Assembly: GCA_035491935.1 (NCBI GenBank)
Contig: DATJJW010000248.1
Location: 1-22,486 of the forward strand
Length of the DNA stretch: 22,486 nt
Origin: DATJJW01 sp035491935
GTDB lineage: Bacteria; Pseudomonadota; Alphaproteobacteria; ATCC43930; CGMCC-115725
Reading direction: 5' to 3'
Shown here piece by piece: positions 1 through 7,101 of this stretch (positions are counted from its first letter, which is position 1; each line of letters begins with the position of its first letter). The notes below the pieces were generated by a model that was not told the DNA's origin, did no database searches, and saw only the letters and a program-made list of their open reading frames with translations. The position numbers were made by a program, and so were the translations under genes.

Positions 1-128
1 AATTCTTCTATGGGCAGCCTAGCAATGGCATTGCAGTCCGGCCGCCCCGATAATTGGCGAAAGCCAAATTGATAATCACGACGGCAAGGCCTTTCCCCCA
101 TCAATATCTCTGCCTTGGACCTCAATTC

Positions 129-1064
129 TTATACGAGGACTTCATCGGGCTCCTGACTCGCCGGCCGCCGTTCGCGCAGCCGGGCGCGCAGGCGCGGTGC
201 GGCGAAATCGAGGAAGGCCCGTAGCTTCCGTGGCACCCGCCGGCCACTGGTATGGATAAGATACGCCGGCATCGGCGTGGGCTCGTGCTCGCGCAGCACG
301 CGAATGAGGCGGCCGCTTTCGATGTAGGATTTGGCGAGATCGGACGGCAGGCGTACGACGCCCATCCCGTCCAAGGCCGCATCCAGCGCCGCCAAAGGCG
401 TGTTGGTGATGATCCGCGATTTCACGCCGTAGGAGTCGAAACCCTTCTGCGAGGGGAAATGCCAATCGAGGGCCGCGGTCGGCCCCTCATAGGTGATGGC
501 ATCGCGGCCGATCAGGTCGGCCAGGTTCGTCGGCATGCCCGTGCGCTCGAAATAGCCGGGGCTGGCGCAGATGACGCGCGTGACCGAGCCCACGGGTATG
601 GCGATCAGGCTGCTTTCCGTCGATTCCCCGATCCTGAGGGCAACGTCGATATGTTCCTCGAACAAATTGAGCCGCTGGTCGCTCAGCAGCAGTCGAACAT
701 TGATCTCGGGATAGGTCTTCAGGAATTCGGCCACGATCGGCAGAAGGTGCGCCCGGCCGAAAATCGGCGTCGCCGTGACAAAAAGCTCGCCCTTGGGTTC
801 GGCATATTCGCCGGACGCCATCCGCTCGGCCTCTTGCAATTCGTCGAGGATCCGGCGGCATGCGGGCAGGAAGCTCTGGCCGGCATCCGTCAGCGTGACC
901 TGACGGGTGGAGCGATTCAGCAGCTTGATCTTGAGATAGTCTTCGAGGTCCGCGATGCGCCGGCTGACCGTGGCGAGCGGCGTGTTCATCTGCCGGGCTG
1001 CCGCCGACAGATTGCCTGCTTCGACCACGGCCACCAATGTGGTCATCGCCTCAATACGGTCCAT
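129..1064 (-). CDS. LysR-family transcriptional regulator (CrgA-like)
   Basis: This is a cytoplasmic DNA-binding regulator of 311 residues, the normal LysR length. Residues 1-60 form the winged helix-turn-helix (opening MDRIEAMTTLVAVVEAGNLS, with the recognition region around TVSRRIADLE). Residues 90-295 form the periplasmic-binding-protein-like effector domain; its pattern, including a GELFVTATPIFGR stretch, resembles the CrgA-like subgroup. I chose the ATG at 1064 because the domain begins exactly there. The frame is open 42 codons further upstream, but those codons overlap the preceding gene and look non-conserved. The gene starts 11 bp after the lyase-like gene stops, so the two are very likely co-transcribed. 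An AAGG about 11 bases upstream is a modest ribosome site. The effector is unknown. Assignment to the LysR family is secure; the subgroup is my reading of the sequence. Confidence 0.93.
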   Translation of the reverse strand: MDRIEAMTTLVAVVEAGNLSAAARQMNTPLATVSRRIADLEDYLKIKLLNRSTRQVTLTDAGQSFLPACRRILDELQEAERMASGEYAEPKGELFVTATPIFGRAHLLPIVAEFLKTYPEINVRLLLSDQRLNLFEEHIDVALRIGESTESSLIAIPVGSVTRVICASPGYFERTGMPTNLADLIGRDAITYEGPTAALDWHFPSQKGFDSYGVKSRIITNTPLAALDAALDGMGVVRLPSDLAKSYIESGRLIRVLREHEPTPMPAYLIHTSGRRVPRKLRAFLDFAAPRLRARLRERRPASQEPDEVLV

Positions 1065-1075
1065 GGCTGAAAGCC

Positions 1076-1597
1076 TTAATAGGAAATGCGGCCGGCCGGA
1101 AGATAGAAGAGTGCGACCAAAGCGCCGCCCTTCACCTCCGGATAATGGGAGCTGCCGGGATCCGGGGCGGTCCAGCCGGCGCCCTGCCATCCGTTCAGGC
1201 CCCGTATCTCGGCTCCGGCATCGATGGGCGCGACAAGGTTGATCTCGCCATAGGGGTGGCCGTGATGCTGGCCGCGCAGGATGACGTCGCCATCATCGTC
1301 GCGGAAGGCGCGCGGCACCTTGCTGTCCATGTAGACGGCGGTGATGCTGAAATGGAAGGTCTTCTCGCTCGGCGCGACCAGCCGGCTGCGGCGATACTCC
1401 GGCCCCTCGATCTCCTGGTTCGCCGCCCATCCCTCTTCGACGCCCAGCCTGACCAGCCGCGACAATTCCCGGTGCGTCGGCGTCTCGGGGCCGTAATGCC
1501 GGTTCAGCCACCGCTCCATCTCGGCCCCCGGAGTCATGTCCTTGACCTCGCCGAGGAAGGCAATGCTCCGTTCGATGAGTTCCTGAAAGTGATCCAT
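1076..1597 (-). CDS. 4-hydroxylaminobenzoate lyase-like protein (PnbB / DUF4863 family)
   Basis: The 173-residue product matches my recollection of the PnbB/DUF4863 family. The family hallmarks are an N-terminal helical part (RSIAFLGEVKDMTPG), a central FHFSITAVYMDS strand, the H-x-H-P-Y-G-E-I-N core near residue 111, the W-T-A-P-D-P-G-S-x-H-Y-P-E-V stretch and the C-terminal FYLPAGRISY. In pseudomonads that degrade 4-nitrobenzoate, PnbB converts 4-hydroxylaminobenzoate to protocatechuate and ammonia. No nitroreductase (PnbA) or protocatechuate gene is visible here, so the substrate in this organism is uncertain. A GGGGAG about nine bases before the ATG supports the start. The gene heads a two-gene unit with the LysR gene behind it and diverges from a second LysR gene. 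The shared 41-bp operator lies about 76 bp upstream. Confidence 0.72.
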   Translation of the reverse strand: MDHFQELIERSIAFLGEVKDMTPGAEMERWLNRHYGPETPTHRELSRLVRLGVEEGWAANQEIEGPEYRRSRLVAPSEKTFHFSITAVYMDSKVPRAFRDDDGDVILRGQHHGHPYGEINLVAPIDAGAEIRGLNGWQGAGWTAPDPGSSHYPEVKGGALVALFYLPAGRISY

Positions 1598-1672
1598 CGT
1601 ATACGCTCCCCGATTTCGGCCGGCCGTTGCGCCTGCCCGTCGAGAGATATTTGCCGCCGATCGAAGGCGTTA

Positions 1673-1713
1673 CGGAAGTGAAACGACATCAGCACCAAAA
1701 TGAACCATATTCA
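1673..1713. promoter_or_regulatory. Putative tandem LysR operator, copy A
   Basis: Two 13-bp T-N11-A boxes lie in the gap between the divergent lyase-like and LysR genes: TGAAACGACATCA at 1679-1691 and TGAACCATATTCA at 1701-1713. Their centres are 22 bp apart, about two helical turns. The second box has TGAA and TTCA arms; the first has one mismatch (TGAA/ATCA). The 41-bp segment is 31/41 identical, without gaps, to 4754-4794, with a run of 12 identical bases (CGGAAGTGAAAC) at the left end. LysR regulators are known to bind T-N11-A sites in pairs upstream of divergent promoters. That this element is such a site is inference from sequence and position. Confidence 0.6.
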
Positions 1714-1782
1714 TATGGAAGGGCTTCAAACTGAATGACGCGCATGACAATGGCCTTCCCTCGACCACCTTCGGCATGACCT

Positions 1783-2757
1783 ATGGCAGCATCGTTCCAA
1801 ATCTTCGACCTCAACCTCCTGAGGGTGTTCGACGCCATCATGGAGGAGCGCAGCGTATTGCGCGCGAGCCAGCGGCTATGCCTCACGCAGTCCGCGGTCA
1901 GCCATTCCCTGGCTCGGCTGCGGGAACTGCTGGAGGATGAACTCTATGTCCGGACGACCACCGGCATGCAGCCGACCGCACGTGCGCTCGCCATGGCATC
2001 CATGGTGCGCGAGGCCCTTAGAACGCTGAGGGACGCGGTCGAGGCGCCGACCTTCGATCCTGCCGCCTCGACGCGCACCTTCACCATCGCCGCCAGCGAT
2101 TTCGTCACCATGGTCGTCGTGCCCGAGCTGCTGTCGATCCTGAGTCGCGAAGCACCCGGCGTCGATCTCGTCATCCGCCCGGTCACCCGGATCGATCTGG
2201 CCGAACAGATCGATCTCGGTCGGATCGATGTGGCCCTCGGCAATTTCGCCTATCCGCCGGACCGTTTCACCTCGCAAATCCTGTTTGGCTATGACGACGT
2301 GCTGATCGCCGATGCCGCTTTGCCGCTCGCCCCCCTCGACTGCGCGCGTCTCGCCCAACTGCCGATCGCCGTCGTCTCCTTCGGCGGCGAGCGGGATGGC
2401 GCGGTCGATGGGTTCCTCTTCGAGCGGGGGTTGGCGCGGCGGTCGGAGATGTATGACCGCAAGGCCTTCGAGCAGGCATTGGCAGCCGCGGGCGAGACCG
2501 GCCGCATCGCCCTGTCGCTGCCGCATTTCCTGGCACTGCCGGCCTTGCTGGCCGGCTCCGAACGCGCGGCCATCGTGCCGCGCCCCTTGGGGCAATCCTT
2601 CGCGGGCCGCCTGCCGATCGCGGTGCATGAACTGCCCTATCCGACGCTGCAGACCGAGGTCCGGTGCCTCTGGCACGAGCGCAACGACAAGGACACCGCC
2701 CAGAGCTGGCTGCGCGATGTGATCCAGCGCGCGACGGAATCGCTGCGGCAGCCTTAG
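1783..2757 (+). CDS. LysR-family transcriptional regulator (NodD-like effector domain)
   Basis: This 324-residue regulator has a LysR winged helix-turn-helix at residues 8-66 (FDLNLLRVFDAIMEERSVLRA, then SQRLCLTQSAVSHSLARLRE) and an effector domain from about residue 95. The ARTFTIAASDF-like entry into that domain and the phrase IDLGRIDVALG are typical of the PBP2_NodD-like group. The ATG at 1783 is the most upstream possible start, because an in-frame TGA lies six bases before it. No good Shine-Dalgarno is visible. It is divergent from the lyase-lysR pair, the classical layout for a LysR protein that controls both itself and the divergent operon, and the tandem operator lies 69 bp upstream. 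It is the best candidate to bind both copies of that operator, but the other LysR gene cannot be excluded. Confidence 0.94.
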   Translation: MAASFQIFDLNLLRVFDAIMEERSVLRASQRLCLTQSAVSHSLARLRELLEDELYVRTTTGMQPTARALAMASMVREALRTLRDAVEAPTFDPAASTRTFTIAASDFVTMVVVPELLSILSREAPGVDLVIRPVTRIDLAEQIDLGRIDVALGNFAYPPDRFTSQILFGYDDVLIADAALPLAPLDCARLAQLPIAVVSFGGERDGAVDGFLFERGLARRSEMYDRKAFEQALAAAGETGRIALSLPHFLALPALLAGSERAAIVPRPLGQSFAGRLPIAVHELPYPTLQTEVRCLWHERNDKDTAQSWLRDVIQRATESLRQP

Positions 2758-2785
2758 ATCCCGGTGATCTCTCTAGCGCCGGGCT

Positions 2786-3997
2786 TTAGCTGGGGTCACG
2801 CGCCTCCAGATGCGTCTCGATCGCGGAGCCGAGGGTGAGCGTGATGTCGACCGGACAGCGATCGGCGATGGCCAGGATCCTCTGACGCTGCTCGTCGTCC
2901 AGATCGCCTTCCAGCCGGATGGAGCGGGTAAACAGGTCGGCCGGCATGGCATCGGTGCGCTTCACATGCTCGACGATGGTCCGGGCGTGATCGAGCTTGA
3001 ACCCCTTGTGCCGCGCATAGAGCCGCATGGTCATGGTCGTGCAGGCACCCAGGGCGGCGCAAAGCAGGTCGTAGGGTGAGAAGCCGCTGTCCATGCCGCC
3101 TTGGGCAACAGGCTCGTCGGCGATCAGACGATGCTTGGCGTTGTGGATGTCGAGTTGGAACAGCCCCTGCCGGGTTTCCTGCGCGACGATGCCGCTCGTC
3201 GCGTCTTCGAGCATCGGCGCCCCGGCATCGACCGCAGCCGAGATGTAGCGACCGGCCCAGGCGGCGATGACGCCCGCGGCATAATCGGCATCGCTTTGGC
3301 GCAGCAGCAGGTGGTCCGCATCGTCCAGCGAGACGAAGCTTTTGGGATGCTTGGCCGCCATGAAGATGCGCGTGGCATTGTCGATGCCGACGACGGCATC
3401 GCGCGGCGCATGCAGCACCAGCAGCGGCCGGCCCAGCCGCGCTACGGCCGCCGGCAGATCATGGCTGCGGATATCCTCGACGAAGCTCCGCCTGAAGACG
3501 AAGGGGCGGTTGGCGAGCACGATCTCCGCCTCGCCCTCCTTCTCGATCCTGTCCAGCGCCGCGGCATCGAACTGGCGCAGGATATGATCGACGTCGGCCG
3601 GTGCCGCGATGGTCGCGACCGCGCGGATCGCCGGCAGCCTGTCGGCGGCCATCAGCACGGCGGCACCGCCGAGGCTGTGCCCGACCAGCAGGCTCGGCGC
3701 CATGCCTTGTGCGGCCATGGCCTCGCTCGCGGTTACCAGATCCTCGACATCGCCAGCGAAATTGCCATCGGCGAATTCGCCCTCGCTCCGGCCGATGCCG
3801 GCGAAGTCGAAGCGCAGCACGCCGATGCCGGCCTGCGCCAAGGCACGGGCGACACGGGTGGCGGCCAAGCCATCCTTACCGCAGGTGAAGCAATGGGCCA
3901 TGATCGCCCAGGCTCTGGGCGTCTGCTCCGGCCGCTCGATCCGTCCGGAAAGCCGGCGGCCCTTTCGGCTGTCGAAATCGAATGCGACGCTCGACAT
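2786..3997 (-). CDS. Bifunctional alpha/beta hydrolase-OsmC family protein
   Basis: The 403-residue protein fuses two folds. Residues 1-250 are an alpha/beta hydrolase with the nucleophile elbow GHSLGG (Ser108), a likely acid in HAPRDAV and a catalytic His in the DDADHLLL segment. Residues 265-403 are an OsmC/Ohr-type domain with the two redox cysteines expected for thiol peroxidase chemistry, Cys319 in LGACTT and Cys381 in DRCPV. Such fusions are a recognised family, but their substrate is not established. OsmC/Ohr proteins reduce organic hydroperoxides, so a role in removing oxidised acyl or peroxide compounds is inferred. I chose the ATG at 3997, with AAGGAAG about seven bases upstream, over a frame that stays open 35 codons further up. 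The gene follows the DsbA-like gene by 43 bp on the same strand, implying an operon. Confidence 0.9.
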   Translation of the reverse strand: MSSVAFDFDSRKGRRLSGRIERPEQTPRAWAIMAHCFTCGKDGLAATRVARALAQAGIGVLRFDFAGIGRSEGEFADGNFAGDVEDLVTASEAMAAQGMAPSLLVGHSLGGAAVLMAADRLPAIRAVATIAAPADVDHILRQFDAAALDRIEKEGEAEIVLANRPFVFRRSFVEDIRSHDLPAAVARLGRPLLVLHAPRDAVVGIDNATRIFMAAKHPKSFVSLDDADHLLLRQSDADYAAGVIAAWAGRYISAAVDAGAPMLEDATSGIVAQETRQGLFQLDIHNAKHRLIADEPVAQGGMDSGFSPYDLLCAALGACTTMTMRLYARHKGFKLDHARTIVEHVKRTDAMPADLFTRSIRLEGDLDDEQRQRILAIADRCPVDITLTLGSAIETHLEARDPS

Positions 3998-4040
3998 GAA
4001 ACGCTTCCTTTTCGTGAGATCGAACGGGGGGCGGGCGCGG

Positions 4041-4685
4041 TCAGCCCGGAATCGCGGCCACGATGCGCCTGAAATCTTCCTGCGGAAAGAGGCCGGGGAC
4101 AAGCTTGCCGGCGATCAGCCAGGCCGGCGTGCCCTGAACGCCGTAGCGGCGGCCCAGGGTCTCACCGGCCGCGACGGCGGCATAGGCGGCACCATCTTCC
4201 AGGGCTGCCTTCAGCCCAGCGCGATCGACACCCTGCGCCGATGCCAGCCCCTCGATCAGCGCGGGATCGCCGATATCCTGCCGGTCCCGGAAATGCGCGG
4301 CGAACAGCGCCGTCTGGACGGCGTGGAACAATGGGGACTGGTGCCGGCGCACCCATTCGGCCGCGGCCAAGGCAAGGCGGCTGTTCGGCAGACGGTCGGG
4401 CCAATTGAGCGGCAGCCCCGCCGCTGCGGCTTCTTGCTCAAGATGGGCATATCGCGACCCTTGGCGTGGGCCGACGGCCATGCCGCCCGGCGAGATTTCC
4501 GGATGCGCCTGGAATGGCAGCTCGACGAGTTCGAAACCATGCTCGCGCAAGATCTGGCTGCGCTGCTGGCCGACATAGCAATAGGGGCAGATGAAATCAT
4601 ACCAGTGCAGCACCATGCGCGGCCCGAGCGGCCGGCCCACCGCCGGGTCGAACGGGCTGTCCGCTGCGTGATCCTGCGTTGCCAT
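4041..4685 (-). CDS. DsbA-family (FrnE-like) thioredoxin-fold oxidoreductase
   Basis: The 214-residue product has a thioredoxin fold with a CPYC active site (Cys33 and Cys36, in YDFICPYCYVG), a helical insertion and a cis-proline in GTPAWLI near the C-terminus. These are the features of the cytoplasmic DsbA/FrnE group. There is no signal peptide, so it should act in the cytoplasm as a thiol-disulfide oxidoreductase or isomerase. FrnE-like proteins are associated with oxidative stress in several bacteria. The GGGAGG about eight bases before the ATG supports the start. The gene is divergent from the DUF417 gene, and operator copy B lies about 69 bp upstream. It is followed by the hydrolase-OsmC gene, so the operon pairs two thiol-based redox proteins. 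The precise substrate is unknown. Confidence 0.88.
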   Translation of the reverse strand: MATQDHAADSPFDPAVGRPLGPRMVLHWYDFICPYCYVGQQRSQILREHGFELVELPFQAHPEISPGGMAVGPRQGSRYAHLEQEAAAAGLPLNWPDRLPNSRLALAAAEWVRRHQSPLFHAVQTALFAAHFRDRQDIGDPALIEGLASAQGVDRAGLKAALEDGAAYAAVAAGETLGRRYGVQGTPAWLIAGKLVPGLFPQEDFRRIVAAIPG

Positions 4686-4753
4686 GACCGATCCTCCCCC
4701 GATACCGGCGCCAAACCGGCCGTCCCAGGAGAAGGACGCATCGCGGCCTTTTC

Positions 4754-4794
4754 CGGAAGTGAAACCTCTTCAGGAACCGAATGAACGGGATTCA
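4754..4794. promoter_or_regulatory. Putative tandem LysR operator, copy B
   Basis: This is the second copy of the 41-bp element, lying between the divergent DsbA-like and DUF417 genes. Its two boxes are TGAAACCTCTTCA (4760-4772) and TGAACGGGATTCA (4782-4794), both with perfect TGAA/TTCA arms and with the same 22-bp centre spacing as copy A. The intervening TCAG and AATGAAC blocks are also kept. It sits about 69 bp from the DsbA-like ATG and 75 bp from the DUF417 ATG. The similarity to copy A stops at the edges of the segment, which suggests a functional site rather than a recent duplication of the region. Confidence 0.6.
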
Positions 4795-4869
4795 ACCAGC
4801 CGGCGTAACCAAAGCGGCGCCCGGACCGAATGGGGGAACATGCGTCAAACCAAGGGAGAAATCATATTG

Positions 4870-5367
4870 ATGTCGGGCTACTTCAAAATCGCGGAGCGCG
4901 GCGCCACCCCCTCTGCGCCACTGGCAATCCTGCGCTGGGTCATGGTGCTGATCTTCCTGGCCTTCGGCATCCAGAAATTCACGCTGCAATCGGCCCACGG
5001 CATCGTTCTCTATATCAGCAACAGCCCGTTCATATCGTGGCTGTCCATCTTCGGCGTGCGCGGCGAGGCCGACCTCCTCGGCACCGTCGAACTCACCATT
5101 GCCCTGCTGCTCGCAGCAGGCGCGTTCAACGCTATCATCTCGGCCTTGGGGACGTTGATTGCCGCCGGCACCTTCCTCATCACCTGGTCGTTCTTCTTCA
5201 CCACGCCGGGCGTCGTGAAGTGGAGTCTTTCGACCGATCCGATCGCCTGGAACCTGACCGGCGAATTCCTGTTCAAGGACATCGTGCTGCTTTGCGTCTG
5301 CGCCGTCCTGTTCCTGGCGTCGCTATCGCGGGGGCCCTTCCGGTCCGGCAAGGCAGGGAACGGCTGA
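4870..5367 (+). CDS. DUF417 (YkgB/RclC-like) inner-membrane protein
   Basis: This is a 165-residue integral membrane protein with four predicted transmembrane helices, at about residues 18-36, 68-86, 88-108 and 134-152. Family hallmarks are the FGIQKFT motif after helix 1, the SPFISWLS segment and the GEFLFKDIVLL entry to the last helix. E. coli RclC (YkgB) belongs to this family and is part of the reactive-chlorine response operon; its biochemical activity is unknown. I chose the ATG at 4870, with AAGGGAGA about ten bases upstream. The frame is open back to 4684, but that stretch overlaps the shared operator and is not membrane-like. A stem-loop covers the stop codon. The gene is divergent from the DsbA-like/OsmC operon. 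Confidence 0.87.
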   Translation: MSGYFKIAERGATPSAPLAILRWVMVLIFLAFGIQKFTLQSAHGIVLYISNSPFISWLSIFGVRGEADLLGTVELTIALLLAAGAFNAIISALGTLIAAGTFLITWSFFFTTPGVVKWSLSTDPIAWNLTGEFLFKDIVLLCVCAVLFLASLSRGPFRSGKAGNG

Positions 5368-5380
5368 GCGCCGTCCCTGC
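5353..5380. terminator. Possible bidirectional terminator hairpin
   Basis: GCAGGG and ACGGC on the left, separated by one bulged A at 5359, pair with GCCGTCCCTGC on the right across a five-base loop (TGAGC). This gives an 11-bp GC-rich stem. It lies between convergent genes and includes the DUF417 stop codon (5365-5367). There is no U-tract on either side, so it may stabilise 3' ends or stall polymerase rather than act as a full intrinsic terminator. Confidence 0.4.
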
Positions 5381-5390
5381 GCCCTTCGCC

Positions 5391-5684
5391 TTACCCGATC
5401 TGCTTGTACTTCTCGAAGGTCGCCCGGTAGGGCATGATGGTCACGCTCTCGAACAGACCAGCCTGGGCATAGGGGTCGCCGGCGGCCAATGCCCGCACCT
5501 CCTCCTCATCCGCCGCCTCCAGAATCAACAGGCTGCCTTTCGGATTGCCCTGCGCGTCCAGGACCGGGCCGGCCATGTAGATCTTCGAGACGATGAATTG
5601 CAGATAGGCCAGATGCGTCGGGCGGGTCGCCTGGCGCAGCTCCAGGGAATTCGGCTTGTCGATGTTGGTGACGGCGAACAGCAT
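5391..5684 (-). CDS. YciI-family protein
   Basis: This 97-residue protein has the YciI ferredoxin-like fold pattern: an MLFAVTNIDKP first strand, a helix with the conserved His24 (RPTHLAYL), a central GSLLILEA strand, the conserved Asp70 in GDPYAQAGL, and an ITIMPY-like last strand. The His and Asp residues form the presumed active site of the family, whose members include dehalogenase- and dehydratase-like small enzymes. The true substrate is unknown. The ATG at 5684 is preceded by AGGGAG at ten bases. The open frame extends 131 codons further upstream, but that stretch is the antisense of the chromate transporter gene. The gene converges with the DUF417 gene and diverges from the chromate transporter, so it appears to be its own transcription unit. 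Confidence 0.85.
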   Translation of the reverse strand: MLFAVTNIDKPNSLELRQATRPTHLAYLQFIVSKIYMAGPVLDAQGNPKGSLLILEAADEEEVRALAAGDPYAQAGLFESVTIMPYRATFEKYKQIG

Positions 5685-5718
5685 GGATGGTTTTCTCCCT
5701 GATTTTACCTTTAAGCGT

Positions 5719-5749
5719 TTGCGCCAAAGTCCTCGGTTTCTGCTACGAT
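5719..5749 (+). promoter_or_regulatory. Candidate promoter for the chromate transporter genes
   Basis: An extended -10 element TGCTACGAT (TACGAT at 5744-5749) follows a TTGCGC at 5719-5724. The 19-bp spacer is longer than the usual 17, so this is a weak call. Transcription would start near 5756 and leave a leader of about 80 bases before the ATG at 5839. Confidence 0.22.
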
Positions 5750-5838
5750 GGCCCGACAGTCTGAAATGGGCAAGCGGAGAGGCGAATCCCATCGCGGGCG
5801 AGCTACGAAATATACCGAAGACAAATACGCGACCCGCT

Positions 5839-6492
5839 ATGGACATTGCCGAAATCGACGACGCCACCACCGCCGAACGCCGCCGCTTGGGTCTGGTCGA
5901 CCCGAGTCTGACCGATCTCTTCATGGGCTTCCTGAGCGTTGCCATCACCGCCTTTGGCGGTGTCATGCCGATCGCGCGGCGCATGCTGATCGAACGGCGC
6001 CGCTGGATCAGCTCCGACGAGTTCAACGAATTGCTGGCCTTCTGCCAATTCCTGCCCGGTCCGAATATCGGCAACATGTCGATCGCGATCGGCGGTCGTT
6101 TTCACGGGCCTTTGGGGGCGCTGGTCGCGTGTCTGGGGCTGATGGCCGCGCCCTGTGCCATCGTCATCGTGCTGACCACCCTCTACGAGCATTTCTCCGA
6201 CGTACAGATCATCCGCCACGTCTTCATCGGCGTGGCGGCCACCGCCTGCGGCATCATCTTCGCGACCGCCGCCAAGATGGCGCAAAGCGCCTTGAAGCGC
6301 CGCATGGGCCATGGGCTGCTGTTCATCGTCGTGACCATCATTACCATCGGCATACTGCGTTGGGAGCTGGTGCTGACGCTGGTGGCGCTGCTGCCTTTGA
6401 GCGTGTTGGCCTTCGGCAAGCAGCCCTGGCTCTTCAAGCCCGCGCCTAAGGCCGATCCCCAAAGAACCGGCGCCGGGGGAGGCATGCCATGA
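5839..6492 (+). CDS. Chromate transporter, first half-size (CHR) subunit
   Basis: This is a 217-residue membrane protein with one CHR domain (PF02417 type). After a short polar N-terminus come FLSVAITAFGGVMP, the characteristic FCQFLPGPN motif and several hydrophobic helices. CHR proteins export chromate driven by the proton gradient. In the short-chain form two half-size proteins, encoded by adjacent genes, act together. The ATG at 5839 starts just before the conserved domain; upstream codons overlap the YciI leader. The Shine-Dalgarno is weak. The stop overlaps the start of the next gene (ATGA), so the two are translationally coupled. Some family members may carry other anions, so chromate itself is inferred from the family. 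Confidence 0.9.
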   Translation: MDIAEIDDATTAERRRLGLVDPSLTDLFMGFLSVAITAFGGVMPIARRMLIERRRWISSDEFNELLAFCQFLPGPNIGNMSIAIGGRFHGPLGALVACLGLMAAPCAIVIVLTTLYEHFSDVQIIRHVFIGVAATACGIIFATAAKMAQSALKRRMGHGLLFIVVTIITIGILRWELVLTLVALLPLSVLAFGKQPWLFKPAPKADPQRTGAGGGMP

Positions 6493-7019
6493 TCCTCCTC
6501 GGCATTCTGGGCACGCTGTTCGTGCAATTCGCGATCCTGTCGCTGGTCGCGATCGGCGGCGCCAATGCGGTCATCCCGGAGATGCATCGTCTGTGCGTCG
6601 ACACATATCACTGGATGACCGACCGGCAATTCACCGACATGTTCGCGGTAACGCAGGCGACCCCCGGCCCCGGCGTCATGATGGTGGCGGTGATCGGCTG
6701 GCGCGCGGCCGGTTTGGCCGGTGCCATCGTCGCCATGATCGGCATGGTGCTGCCGTCCTCGCTCCTCACATACAATGTCGTGCGGCTATGGGACCGGTTC
6801 CGCGACCGACCCTGGCGCCCGCGCATTCAGAACGGCTTGGCGCCGGTCACCGCCGGCCTGGTCGCGGCCTCCGGCCTCTTGCTGGCGCGCGGTGCCGATA
6901 CCGATATCGTCACGGTGATGATCACCATCGCCGCCACCATCGTGGCCTTCAAGAGCAAGCTGAACCCGCTCTGGATGTTCGCCGGCGGCGGCCTGCTCGG
7001 GGCGTTGATCTATAGCTGA
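6489..7019 (+). CDS. Chromate transporter, second half-size (CHR) subunit
   Basis: This 176-residue membrane protein is the partner half of the chromate transporter. It begins with FVQFAILSLVAIGGANAVIPE, followed by the ATQATPGPGV signature and further hydrophobic helices (for example LAGAIVAMIGMVLPSSLL), ending ALIYS. Its ATG overlaps the stop of the first subunit by four bases and has GGGGGAGG just upstream, inside the first gene, a good coupled ribosome site. The pair together matches the usual long-chain ChrA length. The helicase reading frame downstream opens before this gene's stop codon, so the two coding regions nearly abut. Confidence 0.9.
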   Translation: MILLGILGTLFVQFAILSLVAIGGANAVIPEMHRLCVDTYHWMTDRQFTDMFAVTQATPGPGVMMVAVIGWRAAGLAGAIVAMIGMVLPSSLLTYNVVRLWDRFRDRPWRPRIQNGLAPVTAGLVAASGLLLARGADTDIVTVMITIAATIVAFKSKLNPLWMFAGGGLLGALIYS

Positions 7020-7101
7020 GCCGGCGCAAGGCACCTTACCGCCGCGCTTCCGGGACTGGTTCCGGCGGCGCGGCTGGCAGCCGCATCGCCATCAGCTGGA
7101 G

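Noticed and set aside
52..70. Small hairpin TTGGC-GAAA-GCCAA downstream of the first LysR gene
   Set aside because: The stem is five bp with no U-tract on either strand, too weak to call a terminator.
1705..1718. Perfect palindrome CCATAT-TC-ATATGG as an operator of its own
   Set aside because: It overlaps the second LysR box of copy A and has no counterpart in copy B, so I do not claim it as a separate site.
3101..4072. A 323-codon open frame on the plus strand
   Set aside because: It is antisense to the hydrolase-OsmC gene, which has both sets of catalytic motifs.
5702..5707. TAAAAT on the minus strand as a -10 element for the YciI gene
   Set aside because: Transcription would start inside or after the AGGGAG ribosome site, and no good -35 lies at the right distance.
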